NCBI RefSeq assembly: GCF_002261345.1
Contig: NZ_NEVT01000007.1
Span: 310,001-374,000, forward strand
From: Bordetella genomosp. 2
GTDB lineage: Bacteria; Pseudomonadota; Gammaproteobacteria; Burkholderiales; Burkholderiaceae_B
Direction: 5' to 3'
DNA: 64,000 nt
Position 1 is the stretch's first letter. Every line of letters begins with the position of its first letter. Below, one piece after another: positions 35,103 to 43,213 of the stretch. Under the pieces are notes generated by a model. It saw only the letters and a list, made by a program, of their open reading frames with translations, made no database searches and had not been told where the DNA came from. A program made the translations under genes and the position numbers.

Positions 35103-37658
35103 ATGACCCGATATCTCGTTCATTCCGTTGTTTTCCTGGCCGGCCTGGCCGTCGTGTGCTGGATCGGCGCCGGCTATCTCGGCTCCAATCCGCTGGCCCT
35201 GGCCGTGACCGGCCTGATCGCCCTGTTCTACCTGGCGGGCGCGCTCGAACTGCTGCGCTACCGCCAGGGCACCGCCACGCTCACGCGCGCCCTGGCGGGG
35301 CTGTCGGAAGCGCCGGCCAGCCTCGGCCAATGGCTCGCCCAACTGCACCCCGGCCTGCGCAACGCCGCGCGCCTGCGCATCGAAGGCGAACGCGCCGCCC
35401 TGCCGGGGCCCGCGCTGGCGCCCTACCTGGCCGGGCTGCTGGTGCTGCTGGGCATGCTGGGCACGTTCCTGGGCATGGTGGCCACCCTGCGCGGCACCGG
35501 CCTGGCGCTGGAAAGCGCGGTCGATCTGCAGGCCATCCGCGCCTCGCTGGCGGCGCCGGTCAAGGGCCTGGGATTCGCGTTCGGCACCTCGGTGGCGGGC
35601 GTGGCCAGTTCCGCCGCCCTGGGGCTGCTGGCCGCGCTGTGCCGGCGCGAACGCATCCAGGCGGCGCAGGCGCTCGACGCGAGCATCGCGACCACGCTGC
35701 GGATCTATTCGCAAAGCCATCAGCGCGAGGAAAGCTTCAAGCTGCTGCAGCGGCAGGCCGAGGCCATGCCGGCCCTGGTCGACCGGCTGCAGGCCATGAT
35801 GGAAGCGCTGGAACGGCAGACCCGGGCCATGAACGAGCGGCTGGCCGCCGGCCAGGACGACTTCCACGGCAAGACGGAGGCCGCCTACACGCGCCTGGCC
35901 GCTTCGGTCGAGCAATCGCTCAAGCAAAGCGCCGCCGACAGCGCGCGCGCCGCGGGCACGGCGATCCAGCCGGCCGTGGAGGCGGCGCTGGCGGGCCTGG
36001 CGAGCCAATCCGCCGCGCTGCAGGACCAGGTGGCCGATGCGGTGCAGCGGCATCTCGACGGCCTGGCCGGCCGCTTCGAAGCCACCACCGCCACCGTGGG
36101 CGACATCTGGAACCGCGCGCTGGACGGACAACAGCAAGCCAACGCCAGCCTCAACGCCAAGCTGGACGCGGCGCTGCAGCGCTTCGCCGACACCTTCGAG
36201 CAGCGTTCGGCCAGCCTGCTCGACGGCGTGGCCGGGCGCCTGGACACGGCGGCCAGCCAGGCCGCCGGCGCCTGGAGCGCCGCCCTGGCCGAGCAGGAGC
36301 GCGTCAATGCCAAGCTGGATGTGGCCCTGCAGCGCCACGCCGACACCTTCGAGCAACGCTCGGCCGGCCTGCTCGACGGCGTGGCCGGGCGCCTGGACGC
36401 CGCCGCCGCCCAGGCCGCCAGCGCCTGGAGCGAGTCTCTGGCGGGCCAGGAGCGCGTCAACGACAAGCTGGCCGCAGCCCTGCAGCACTACGCCGACACC
36501 TTCGAACAACGCTCGGCCGGCCTGCTCGACGGCGTATCCGCGCGCCTCGACGCGGCCGCCGGCCAGGCCGCCGGCGCCTGGACCACGGCGCTGGCCGAAC
36601 AGGAACGCGTCAGCGAAAAACTGGCCGAGTCCCTGCAGCGCTTCACCGACACCTTCGAGCAGCGCTCGGCCAGCCTGATCGACGGCGTATCCGCCCGGCT
36701 GGACGCCGCGGCCGGCCAGGCCGCCGGCGCCTGGAGCGCCGCCCTGGCCGAACAGGAACGCGTCAACGGCAAGCTGGCCGATGACAGCCAGCGCGCCCTG
36801 GCGACGGCCGCCGCCGCATTCGAGCAGCATTCGGCCGAATTGCTGCGCACGCTGGGCCAGTCGCACGCCGAACTGCAAGCGCAACTGGTGTCCCAGGACC
36901 AGCAGCGGCTGACGGCCTGGAACGACAGCCTGGGCGCGATCGCCGCCACGCTGCGGCAGCAATGGGAACAGGCCGGCGCGCACGCCAGCAGCCGCCAGCA
37001 GGAGATCTGCGATGCGCTGGCCCGCGCGGCGCAGGACATCTCGACGCAGACCGGAGCGCAGGCGCGCGACACCATCGCCGAGATCGCGCGGCTGGTGCAG
37101 GCGGCGTCCGAAGCTCCCAAGGCGGCCGCCGAGGTCATCGGCGAGCTGCGCCAGAAGCTGTCCGAAGGCATGGCGCGCGACAACGCCATGCTGGAAGAGC
37201 GCAGCCGCCTGCTGGAAACGCTCGGCACGCTGCTCGACGCCGTCAACCATGCCGCCACCGAGCAGCGCACGGCGGTCGACGCGCTGGTCTCGAACTCCGC
37301 CGAGCTGCTGGACCGCGTCGGCAGCCAGTTCGTCGCCAAGGTCGAGGATGAAACCGGCAAGCTCGGCAGCGTCGCCGCGCAGGTGACCGGCAGCGCGGCC
37401 GAGGTCGCCAGCCTGGGCGAGGCCTTCGGCGCGGCGGTGCAGTTGTTCAGCCAGTCCAACGACAAGCTGGTCGAGCACCTGCAGCGCATCGAGACGGCCC
37501 TGGACAAATCCATGACCCGCAGCGACGAGCAGCTCGCCTACTACGTCGCGCAGGCGCGCGAAGTGGTCGACCTGAGCCTGATGTCGCAGAAGCAGATCGT
37601 CGAAGACCTGCAACAGCTCGCCGCGCAGCGGGCTCCGGCCGGCAGCGAGGCCGCATGA
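35103..37658 (+). CDS. MotA/TolQ-like membrane protein with long DUF802 repeat tail (ZorA-like)
   Basis: An 851-residue inner-membrane protein. Helices at about 5-25 and 31-50 precede a pair at 106-128 (LVLLGMLGTFLGMVATL) and 151-178 (GLGFAFGTSVAGVASSAALG), which match the third and fourth helices of MotA/TolQ/ExbB proton-channel subunits, including their Gly-Thr and Thr-Ser motifs. From about 190 to 850 follows an Ala/Gln/Glu-rich, probably coiled-coil tail. Residues 354-557 are four exact 51-residue repeats (QR.ADTFEQRSA..LDGV core), the DUF802 repeat. This layout, a channel subunit with a giant cytoplasmic tail, is that of ZorA in Zorya defence. It overlaps the MotB-like gene by 4 bases, so the two should assemble together. 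Confidence 0.85.
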   Translation: MTRYLVHSVVFLAGLAVVCWIGAGYLGSNPLALAVTGLIALFYLAGALELLRYRQGTATLTRALAGLSEAPASLGQWLAQLHPGLRNAARLRIEGERAALPGPALAPYLAGLLVLLGMLGTFLGMVATLRGTGLALESAVDLQAIRASLAAPVKGLGFAFGTSVAGVASSAALGLLAALCRRERIQAAQALDASIATTLRIYSQSHQREESFKLLQRQAEAMPALVDRLQAMMEALERQTRAMNERLAAGQDDFHGKTEAAYTRLAASVEQSLKQSAADSARAAGTAIQPAVEAALAGLASQSAALQDQVADAVQRHLDGLAGRFEATTATVGDIWNRALDGQQQANASLNAKLDAALQRFADTFEQRSASLLDGVAGRLDTAASQAAGAWSAALAEQERVNAKLDVALQRHADTFEQRSAGLLDGVAGRLDAAAAQAASAWSESLAGQERVNDKLAAALQHYADTFEQRSAGLLDGVSARLDAAAGQAAGAWTTALAEQERVSEKLAESLQRFTDTFEQRSASLIDGVSARLDAAAGQAAGAWSAALAEQERVNGKLADDSQRALATAAAAFEQHSAELLRTLGQSHAELQAQLVSQDQQRLTAWNDSLGAIAATLRQQWEQAGAHASSRQQEICDALARAAQDISTQTGAQARDTIAEIARLVQAASEAPKAAAEVIGELRQKLSEGMARDNAMLEERSRLLETLGTLLDAVNHAATEQRTAVDALVSNSAELLDRVGSQFVAKVEDETGKLGSVAAQVTGSAAEVASLGEAFGAAVQLFSQSNDKLVEHLQRIETALDKSMTRSDEQLAYYVAQAREVVDLSLMSQKQIVEDLQQLAAQRAPAGSEAA
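36162..36773 (+). repeat. Four tandem 153-bp repeats within the motor tail gene
   Basis: Copies start at 36162, 36315, 36468 and 36621, each exactly 153 bases (51 codons), encoding L...LQR..DTFEQRSA..(L/I)DGV units; a degenerate fifth start follows at 36774. The repeat keeps the reading frame, so unequal crossing-over could lengthen or shorten the cytoplasmic tail without breaking the protein. Confidence 0.92.
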
Positions 37659-38302
37659 ACGAGGAAATCGACGCCGGCGTGGAGCCGACGGCCCCGGCAT
37701 GGGCCGTGTTTGGCGACCTGATGTCCGTCTTGCTGGGCGCCTTCGTGCTGGTGCTGGTGAGCGTCATCGGCGTGCAGCTGGAGCTGTCCGCCAGGCTGGC
37801 GGACGAAGTCAAGCAGCGCCAGCAGGAAACCGAGCGGCGCGAGGCGCTGGAACAGGCCCTGGCGGGGCCGCTGGCCGAAGGCCGGGTCACCTTCGTGGAC
37901 GGGCGCATCGGCATCAGCGGCAGCGTGCTGTTCGCGCTGAACTCCGACCAGTTGCAGCCCGAGGGCCTGGACATCCTGCAGAGCCTGGTGGCGCCGCTGA
38001 GCGCCTACTTGCAGGCGCACGACGAAATCCTGATGGTCAGCGGCTTCACCGACGACCTGCCGGTGCATGGCACCAACCGCCGCTTCGCCGACAACTGGGA
38101 CCTGTCCGCGCAGCGGGCGCTGACCGTGACGCGCGCCCTGATCGACGCCGGCATCGCGCCCTCCTCGGTCTTCGCGGCCGCGTTCGGCGCGCAGCAGCCG
38201 GTGGCCCCCAACGTCGACGCCGCCAGCCGCGCGAAGAATCGCCGCGTCGAGATCGCGCCGGTGCCCCGCCCCTCCACCGCCACGGTGGCCGCGCGTGAAT
38301 AG
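37655..38302 (+). CDS. MotB/OmpA-like peptidoglycan-anchoring protein (ZorB-like)
   Basis: A 215-residue protein. One N-terminal membrane helix (about 15-42) contains WAVFGDLMSVLLGAFVLVL, which matches the MotB/ZorB plug-helix signature; D21 sits where the proton- or ion-binding aspartate of MotB lies. A short coiled linker (45-70) leads to an OmpA-like domain (about 80-200): ISGSVLFALNSDQL, VSGFTDDLPV, NWDLSAQRA and SRAKNRRVEI, the last two being peptidoglycan-contact motifs. It should form the stator peptidoglycan anchor for the preceding channel protein. It overlaps that gene by 4 bases and the next by 8. Confidence 0.87.
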   Translation: MNEEIDAGVEPTAPAWAVFGDLMSVLLGAFVLVLVSVIGVQLELSARLADEVKQRQQETERREALEQALAGPLAEGRVTFVDGRIGISGSVLFALNSDQLQPEGLDILQSLVAPLSAYLQAHDEILMVSGFTDDLPVHGTNRRFADNWDLSAQRALTVTRALIDAGIAPSSVFAAAFGAQQPVAPNVDAASRAKNRRVEIAPVPRPSTATVAARE

Positions 38303-38918
38303 CGCCGACCCGCGCGACGCCCAGGCGACGCTCGACGCGTGGCGCGAGCGCGGCGCCGACCGCCTGGACCCCGCCCGCTTTCATTTCATCGCGGCGCTGG
38401 CCCGCCGCGCCACCGCCCATGACGGCGAGGCGCGCCGCATCCTCGACGAGCGGCTGGCCGGGCTGCTGCAAGCGTACGGCGAGGCGGTGGAACGCGCAGC
38501 CGGCCGCGACGCCGCCGGCCGCGCGGCCGGGCCCGCCGCGCCGGCCGGACCGCTGGCCGAACTGCTGCGCCAGTTCGCCCGCGGCGGACAGGCGGGCGGC
38601 GCGGCGCCGGATGGCGCTTATCCGGAACTGGCGGCGCTCGATTATTTCCGCGAAACCTGGGCCCGCCTCAGCACCGACCGGCAACTGCGCCAATCGGAAG
38701 CACAGGTTCCGCACAACGCCGGACCGCTCAATTCGAATCACCTGGTGCACCGCGCACTGTCGCTGATGCACGAGCTGTCGCCGGCCTACGTGCGCCAGTT
38801 CCTGGCGTATCTCGACGCCCTGGCCTGGCTGGACCAGCTGCAGGCCGCCACGTCGGCGCCGGCCGCGCCCGCGGCGGCGCGGCCGCGCAAGACCGGCGGC
38901 CGCGGCCGCTCTCAGTAG
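38295..38918 (+). CDS. DUF2894 family protein, last gene of the motor-like operon
   Basis: A 207-residue soluble helical protein starting at a GTG that overlaps the preceding stop by 8 bases. N-terminal helices (DAQATLDAWRERGADRLDPARFHFIAAL is split here: DAQATLDAWRERGAD, then FHFIAALARRA) precede a Pro/Ala-rich linker (about 85-105), then LAALDYFRETWARLSTDRQL and NSNHLVHRALSLMHELSP, with a basic tail. I recognise the DUF2894 type. It lacks nuclease or helicase motifs, so it is not ZorC, ZorD or ZorE. Translational coupling implies a stoichiometric partner of the complex. Function unknown. Confidence 0.78.
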   Translation: MNSADPRDAQATLDAWRERGADRLDPARFHFIAALARRATAHDGEARRILDERLAGLLQAYGEAVERAAGRDAAGRAAGPAAPAGPLAELLRQFARGGQAGGAAPDGAYPELAALDYFRETWARLSTDRQLRQSEAQVPHNAGPLNSNHLVHRALSLMHELSPAYVRQFLAYLDALAWLDQLQAATSAPAAPAAARPRKTGGRGRSQ

Positions 38919-38922
38919 CGCG

Positions 38923-39633
38923 CTATTGCTTGGCGGCCTCGTAGCGGGCCCGCTGTTCGGCATTCGGCGGATACAGCCCCGGCAGCGCCGCGCCGGCCCG
39001 CACCTCGTCCATGATCCAGCCTTCCAGGCGCTCCTGCTCGACCGCCAGCGCCACCACCTCGTCCAGCAGCGCGGCCGGGACGACCACCGCGCCATCCTGG
39101 TCGGCCACGATGACGTCGTCGGGAAACACCGCCACGCCGCCGCAACCGACCGGCTGCTGCCAGTCCACGAAGGTCAGGCCGGCCACCGAGGGCGGCGCGG
39201 CCGCGCCGCGCGCCCACACCGGCAGGCCGGTGGACAGCACGCCGGCCAAGTCGCGCACGGCGCCGTCGCTGACCAGCGCCGCCACGCCGCGACGCGCCAT
39301 GCGCGCGCACAGGATGTCGCCCCAGAAGCCGGCGTCCGTGACGCCCTGCGCGTCGACCACGGCGATGCAGCCGGCCGGCATCTGCTCGATGGCGGCGCGG
39401 GTCGATTTGGGCGAACTCCACGACTCCGGCGTCGCCAGGTCCTCGCGCGCCGGGATGAAGCGCACCGTAAAAGCGCGGCCGACCATGCGCGGCAGCCCCG
39501 GCGCCAGCGGAAAGGCGCCGCGGATCCAGACATTGCGCAGGCCCTTCTTGAGCAGGATGGTGGTCAGGGTGGCGGTCGTCACGCCGGCCAGCGCCTCGAA
39601 GGCGGCGGCGTCTTTCGTAGCATCCACGGGCAT
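38923..39633 (-). CDS. RraA/HMG-aldolase-like family protein
   Basis: A 236-residue protein of the RraA/4-hydroxy-4-methyl-2-oxoglutarate aldolase fold. The signature is GFWGDILCARMARRGVAALV followed by SDGAVRD, holding the metal-binding aspartate and substrate arginine of the aldolase branch. Aldolases of this type split hydroxylated tricarboxylates to pyruvate. The start is uncertain: GGAG directly abuts the ATG at 39633 but is ideally spaced for the GTG at 39627. It follows the beta-propeller gene by 64 bases on the same strand. Confidence 0.85.
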   Translation of the reverse strand: MPVDATKDAAAFEALAGVTTATLTTILLKKGLRNVWIRGAFPLAPGLPRMVGRAFTVRFIPAREDLATPESWSSPKSTRAAIEQMPAGCIAVVDAQGVTDAGFWGDILCARMARRGVAALVSDGAVRDLAGVLSTGLPVWARGAAAPPSVAGLTFVDWQQPVGCGGVAVFPDDVIVADQDGAVVVPAALLDEVVALAVEQERLEGWIMDEVRAGAALPGLYPPNAEQRARYEAAKQ

Positions 39634-39697
39634 CTCCAGGAAGAAGCGGCCTGCCTCGGCCGCACTGCCCGCAGTGTATCGCCCGGACCGGTTCGCG

Positions 39698-40336
39698 CTA
39701 CAGGCGCGCGGGACGGCGCACGACCCTGACCTTGCCGCTGGCGCCGCCGCCGCAGAAGAAGCGTCCGGCGCCATCCGACTCCAGCCCCGACACGCCGGTG
39801 CCGGCGGGCATCTCCAGCACGTCCAGCACTTCGCCGCTGCGCGGGTCGAGGCGCCGCAGGTCGCTGGCGTCTTCTTCCCAGGTGCCGTGCCACAGTTCGC
39901 CGTCGACCCAGGTCACGCCGGTCACGTAGCGGTTCGATTCGATGGTGCGCAAGATGGCGCCCGTGGCGGGATCGACCTGCACGATCTTGCGTTCCGGATA
40001 GCGGCCCACCCATAGCCAGCCTTCGGCCCACGCCAGGCCGGAATTGCCCGCGCCCGCGGGGGCCGGGATGGTGCCGACCACCTCGCCGGTGCGCGGGTCG
40101 ATTTTCTGGATGCGATCGCCCGCGATCTGGTACAGGTGGCGGCCGTCGAAGGCGGTGCCCGCATCGGCCGCCACATCGATGGCGCGCCCCAGGGTGCCGT
40201 TGTCGGGGTCCATGGCATGGAGCTGCCGCCCGGTGGCGACCCACACGTGCCGGCCGTCATAGCTGACCCCATGCACATCCTCGACTCCCGGGAAGGGTCC
40301 GTACTCGCCGATGATTTCGGCTGCCGATCGGTTCAT
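39698..40336 (-). CDS. Beta-propeller protein, glutamine-cyclotransferase-like
   Basis: A 212-residue soluble protein of five similar blades: GVSYDGRHVWVATG, GTAFDGRHLYQIAG, GLAWAEGWLWVGRY, GVTWVDGELWHGTW and GLESDGAGRFFCGG, each ending near an IDPxTGEV turn. This resembles the glutamine cyclotransferase or PQQ-like propellers. No signal peptide is seen, and I find no catalytic signature, so the role is unknown; a binding or lactonase-like function is possible. It lies between the regulator and the RraA-like gene on the minus strand. Confidence 0.75.
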   Translation of the reverse strand: MNRSAAEIIGEYGPFPGVEDVHGVSYDGRHVWVATGRQLHAMDPDNGTLGRAIDVAADAGTAFDGRHLYQIAGDRIQKIDPRTGEVVGTIPAPAGAGNSGLAWAEGWLWVGRYPERKIVQVDPATGAILRTIESNRYVTGVTWVDGELWHGTWEEDASDLRRLDPRSGEVLDVLEMPAGTGVSGLESDGAGRFFCGGGASGKVRVVRRPARL

Positions 40337-40381
40337 GGTTCTCTCCTCGCTGGTAGCTGCATGGGGTTGACAGCTTCCATG

Positions 40382-41602
40382 CTAGCCCTCCGGCAGCGCC
40401 ATGGGGAGTAACAAGCTTGGCGCGAATCCCGGCATTGGCGGCGCGATCCAGCGGCGCGCCCGGCCATGCCCGAGCGCCTGCGCCTTGCCGGCCGCCGCCA
40501 GCGCATCCAGCGCCCGCTGCACCGTGCGCTGGCTGGCGTCCAGCGCCAGGGCCAGGGCCGAACTGGACCAGGCTTCGCCGTCGGCCAGCAGCGCCAGCAC
40601 CGCCGCGTGCGGCTCGTCGACGGGCCGGGCCAGGACGATCGGCGCGCCGTGCCGATGCGGCCGCAGCGCATAGCCGCCGGGCGTCGCCACGATGCCGGCC
40701 AGGCCCTGCAGCGCGCGGCGCAGGCGTCCGATCTCGACGCGCAGGCGCACGCGGTGCGAATCATCGGGGCGGCGCGCGCGGAACACGCGGGCGATCAGCT
40801 CGTCCCTGGGCACGTCGCGCGGCCATGCCTCGGCCAGCAGGCGCGCCAGCGCGAACAGCACCGGACGCCGCGCCAATGGCACCGCGGCATGCGCATCGCG
40901 CACCACATGGCGGCACGCGTCGACCACCAGCCCGGGCGACCCGAGCAATTCCTCGACCTGGTCGAGCGACAGCAACTGTTCGCCGCGCGGCCCGACGCGC
41001 CGCGCCGCGGGCGCCTGCAGCAAACGCGCCATGCCATCGACCTCGGCGGCGAGCGCCGGGATGCCCGCCTGGCCGGCCGCGCGCGCCGCCCGCGCCAGCG
41101 CCAGGCGGGCATCGCGCGCGCGCAGGCGCCGCATGGCGATACCGGCCAGCGCCAGCTCGTGGGTGGCCTTGAACGCCATCGGCAAGCGGGCCGGGTCCAG
41201 CCCGGCCAGCAAGCGCTCGGCTTCGTCCAGCCGGCCGATCAGCAGCAGGCGGCGCAGCTCCAGATAGCGCGCATGCGCGGCATTCACCTGGTCGCCGTGC
41301 GCTTCGAGGGTGGCCCGCGCGGCCTCGAGCGTCCTGGCCGGCCAATTGAGGTCGCGCGCCGCCAGCGCGATCTCGGCTTCGGCGATGACGCAGCGGGCGC
41401 GGGCCGCCGCGCTGGCGGCGCCGAATGCGCGCGCCGCGCCGCGCACCAGCGCGCGGGCGCGCGCGAACTCGCCCAGCTGCGCCATCGCGATGCCGCGCAG
41501 CGCCAGCGCCGCCGCGTCGTCGCGCAGCGCGACGCGGTTCAGCGCGGCGAGCGGATCACCGGCCGCCAGCGCGCGCGCCGCGGCCTGGATGAGCAAGTCC
41601 AT
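40382..41602 (-). CDS. Transcriptional regulator with helical repeats and two winged-helix segments
   Basis: A 406-residue protein. The first 210 residues are TPR-like helices (ALNRVALRDDAAALALRG and similar). A middle segment (about 255-315: ELIARVFRARRPDDSHRVRL and VATPGGYALRP) resembles the OmpR-type or BTAD-linked winged helix. A C-terminal helix-turn-helix (about 340-385) reads ALALDASQRTVQRALDALAAAG. It is divergent from DUF899-DUF2182 and is probably their regulator, from an inverted repeat at 41643-41660. The effector is unknown. Confidence 0.75.
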   Translation of the reverse strand: MDLLIQAAARALAAGDPLAALNRVALRDDAAALALRGIAMAQLGEFARARALVRGAARAFGAASAAARARCVIAEAEIALAARDLNWPARTLEAARATLEAHGDQVNAAHARYLELRRLLLIGRLDEAERLLAGLDPARLPMAFKATHELALAGIAMRRLRARDARLALARAARAAGQAGIPALAAEVDGMARLLQAPAARRVGPRGEQLLSLDQVEELLGSPGLVVDACRHVVRDAHAAVPLARRPVLFALARLLAEAWPRDVPRDELIARVFRARRPDDSHRVRLRVEIGRLRRALQGLAGIVATPGGYALRPHRHGAPIVLARPVDEPHAAVLALLADGEAWSSSALALALDASQRTVQRALDALAAAGKAQALGHGRARRWIAPPMPGFAPSLLLPMALPEG

Positions 41603-41642
41603 CGGAATCCCGCCACACTTGTCACTCCCACCGTTCGATGTG

Positions 41643-41660
41643 GCGATCCTAACCTATCGC
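41643..41660. promoter_or_regulatory. GCGAT-N8-ATCGC inverted repeat in a divergent promoter region
   Basis: GCGAT (41643-41647) and ATCGC (41656-41660) form an inverted repeat with an 8-base spacer, 41 bases before the regulator start and 70 before the DUF899 gene. A candidate operator for the divergent regulator. Confidence 0.35.
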
Positions 41661-41729
41661 ATCAGGACCAACCAGCGCGCCAGCACGGCCATCCCGGCCG
41701 GCGCGGCGCGGCATCCAACGGAGGACACC

Positions 41730-42512
41730 ATGCAGGCAACCCACCCCACCGGCACCCGCCAGGCCTGGCTCGCGGCGCGGCTCGAACTGCTCGAGGCCGA
41801 AAAGGAACTGACACGGCGCAGCGACGAACTGGCGCGGCGCCGCCAGGAGCTGCCCTGGGTCCGCATCGACAAGCCATACCAGTTCGACACGGACGCCGGC
41901 CCGGCCACGCTGGCCGACCTGTTCCAGGGCCGCTCGCAGCTGCTGGTCTATCACTTCATGTTCGGCCCGGACTACCGCGCGGGCTGCCCCTCGTGCTCGG
42001 CCATCGCCGACGGCTTCGACGGCTGCGTCGCCCACCTGGCCAACCACGACGTGACGCTGATGGCGGTATCGCGCGCGCCACTGGCCAAACTGCAGGCATA
42101 CAAGCAGCGCATGGGCTGGAGCTTCCCCTGGGCCTCGTCGGCCGGCAGCGATTTCAATGCGGATTTCAACATCTGGTTCACCGAGGCGCAGCAGCGCGCC
42201 GGCGACATCGAATACAACTACCACCGCGAGACGCGCTTCGAATGGCGTCCCGGCCAGGAAGGCGGCGGCGTCCAGGCGGAAAACCTGATGGCCGCCATGT
42301 GCGGCACCGACCGGGCCACCTACCACCGCGACCGGCCGGGCATGAGCGCGTTCGTGATGGAAGACGGCGTCATCTACCACACCTATTCGACCTACGCACG
42401 CGGGCTCGACGGGTTGTGGGGCATGTACCAGTGGCTGGACCGCGCCCCCAAAGGACGCAACGAATCCGGCATCTGGTGGCGCCGGCACGACGAGTACGCG
42501 CGGCCCGAATAG
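41730..42512 (+). CDS. DUF899 family thioredoxin-like protein
   Basis: A 260-residue soluble protein. The core has LLVYHFMFGPDY and GCPSCSAIADGF (about 90-102), the DUF899 motif with a CPSC redox pair placed as in thioredoxin folds, and later NYHRETRFEW and YHTYSTYARGLDGLWGMYQW. GGAGGA lies just before the ATG. The family is thought to be thioredoxin- or peroxiredoxin-like, but its reaction is unknown. It is followed 22 bases later by a DUF2182 membrane protein, so a shared operon and perhaps redox or metal function are likely. Confidence 0.86.
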   Translation: MQATHPTGTRQAWLAARLELLEAEKELTRRSDELARRRQELPWVRIDKPYQFDTDAGPATLADLFQGRSQLLVYHFMFGPDYRAGCPSCSAIADGFDGCVAHLANHDVTLMAVSRAPLAKLQAYKQRMGWSFPWASSAGSDFNADFNIWFTEAQQRAGDIEYNYHRETRFEWRPGQEGGGVQAENLMAAMCGTDRATYHRDRPGMSAFVMEDGVIYHTYSTYARGLDGLWGMYQWLDRAPKGRNESGIWWRRHDEYARPE

Positions 42513-42534
42513 CCGCGCGCCGCGGACGATCGCC

Positions 42535-43197
42535 ATGTTCGACGCGCTGCCGGTTTGCGGCGACCGCCTGGCCTGGACCATGTGGCTGCCGCTGCCCGGC
42601 CAGACCTGGCCGGGCGCCGCCCTGTCGTTCGCGGCCATGTGGCTCGCCATGATGGCGGCCATGATGCTGCCGGTCCTGCTGCCCGCGTTGTGGCGCCATC
42701 GCCTGGCCGCCGGGCCGGCGCGCCAGGCCTGGTGGATGGGGCAGGCAGGGCTGGCCTACCTGTCCGTGTGGGCGCTGGCGGGCCTCGCCGTCTATCCGCT
42801 CGGCGCGGCCTGGGCGACGGAGCAACTGGCGCGGCCGGCCCTGCTGCAGGCCACGCCGCTGCTGGGCGCGCTGGCCTTGCTGGCGGCCGGCGCGCTGCAA
42901 TTCAGCGCCTGGAAGGCGCGCCATCTGGCGGGCTGCCGCCAGGCCCCGCGCCATGGCCGCGACGCCGGCTGGCGCCACGGCCTGCGCCTGGGCCGGCATT
43001 GCGCCGGCAGTTGCGCCGGACCGATGACGGCCCTGCTCGCCTTCGACATGATGGACCCCGCCGCGATGGCGGCGGTCACCGCCGCCGTCATGCTGGAACG
43101 GCTCGCGCCGGATTCCCTGCGCGCGGCGCGTGGCCTCGGCATCGCGGCCATCGGCGGCGGCCTTTACCTGCTGGCGCGGGCCGTCGCACCGGGCTGA
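42535..43197 (+). CDS. DUF2182 family metal-binding-type membrane protein
   Basis: A 220-residue inner-membrane protein with four to five helices. FAAMWLAMMAAMMLPVLLPALW is split by position: the motif MWLAMMAAMM is at about residues 35-44, and CRQAPRHGRDAGWRHGLRLG then HCAGSCAGPM follow. Met-, His- and Cys-rich motifs give the family its name as predicted metal-binding membrane proteins; no function is proven. It is somewhat shorter than typical 250-280-residue members. It is the second gene after DUF899. Confidence 0.82.
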   Translation: MFDALPVCGDRLAWTMWLPLPGQTWPGAALSFAAMWLAMMAAMMLPVLLPALWRHRLAAGPARQAWWMGQAGLAYLSVWALAGLAVYPLGAAWATEQLARPALLQATPLLGALALLAAGALQFSAWKARHLAGCRQAPRHGRDAGWRHGLRLGRHCAGSCAGPMTALLAFDMMDPAAMAAVTAAVMLERLAPDSLRAARGLGIAAIGGGLYLLARAVAPG

Positions 43198-43213
43198 AGC
43201 GCGACGCCCGCGC

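Noticed and set aside
36162-36773. Regular repeats considered as a CRISPR-like array
   Set aside because: The 153-base units are contiguous, in frame and protein-coding, with no spacers, and no cas gene is near.
34845-37700. A 951-codon minus-strand frame opposite the motor tail gene
   Set aside because: Shadow of the repeat-rich gene; the plus-strand frame has membrane motifs, operon overlaps and a proper start.
34364-38918. Calling the motor-like operon a canonical Zorya system
   Set aside because: No ZorC, ZorD helicase or ZorE nuclease motif is present; only the ZorA/ZorB-like pair resembles it.
34364-38918. Calling the pair flagellar stator motA/motB or a Tol-Pal/ExbBD energiser
   Set aside because: The 660-residue repeat tail, the absence of flagellar, tolR or exbD/tonB genes and the DUF3348/DUF2894 partners do not fit.
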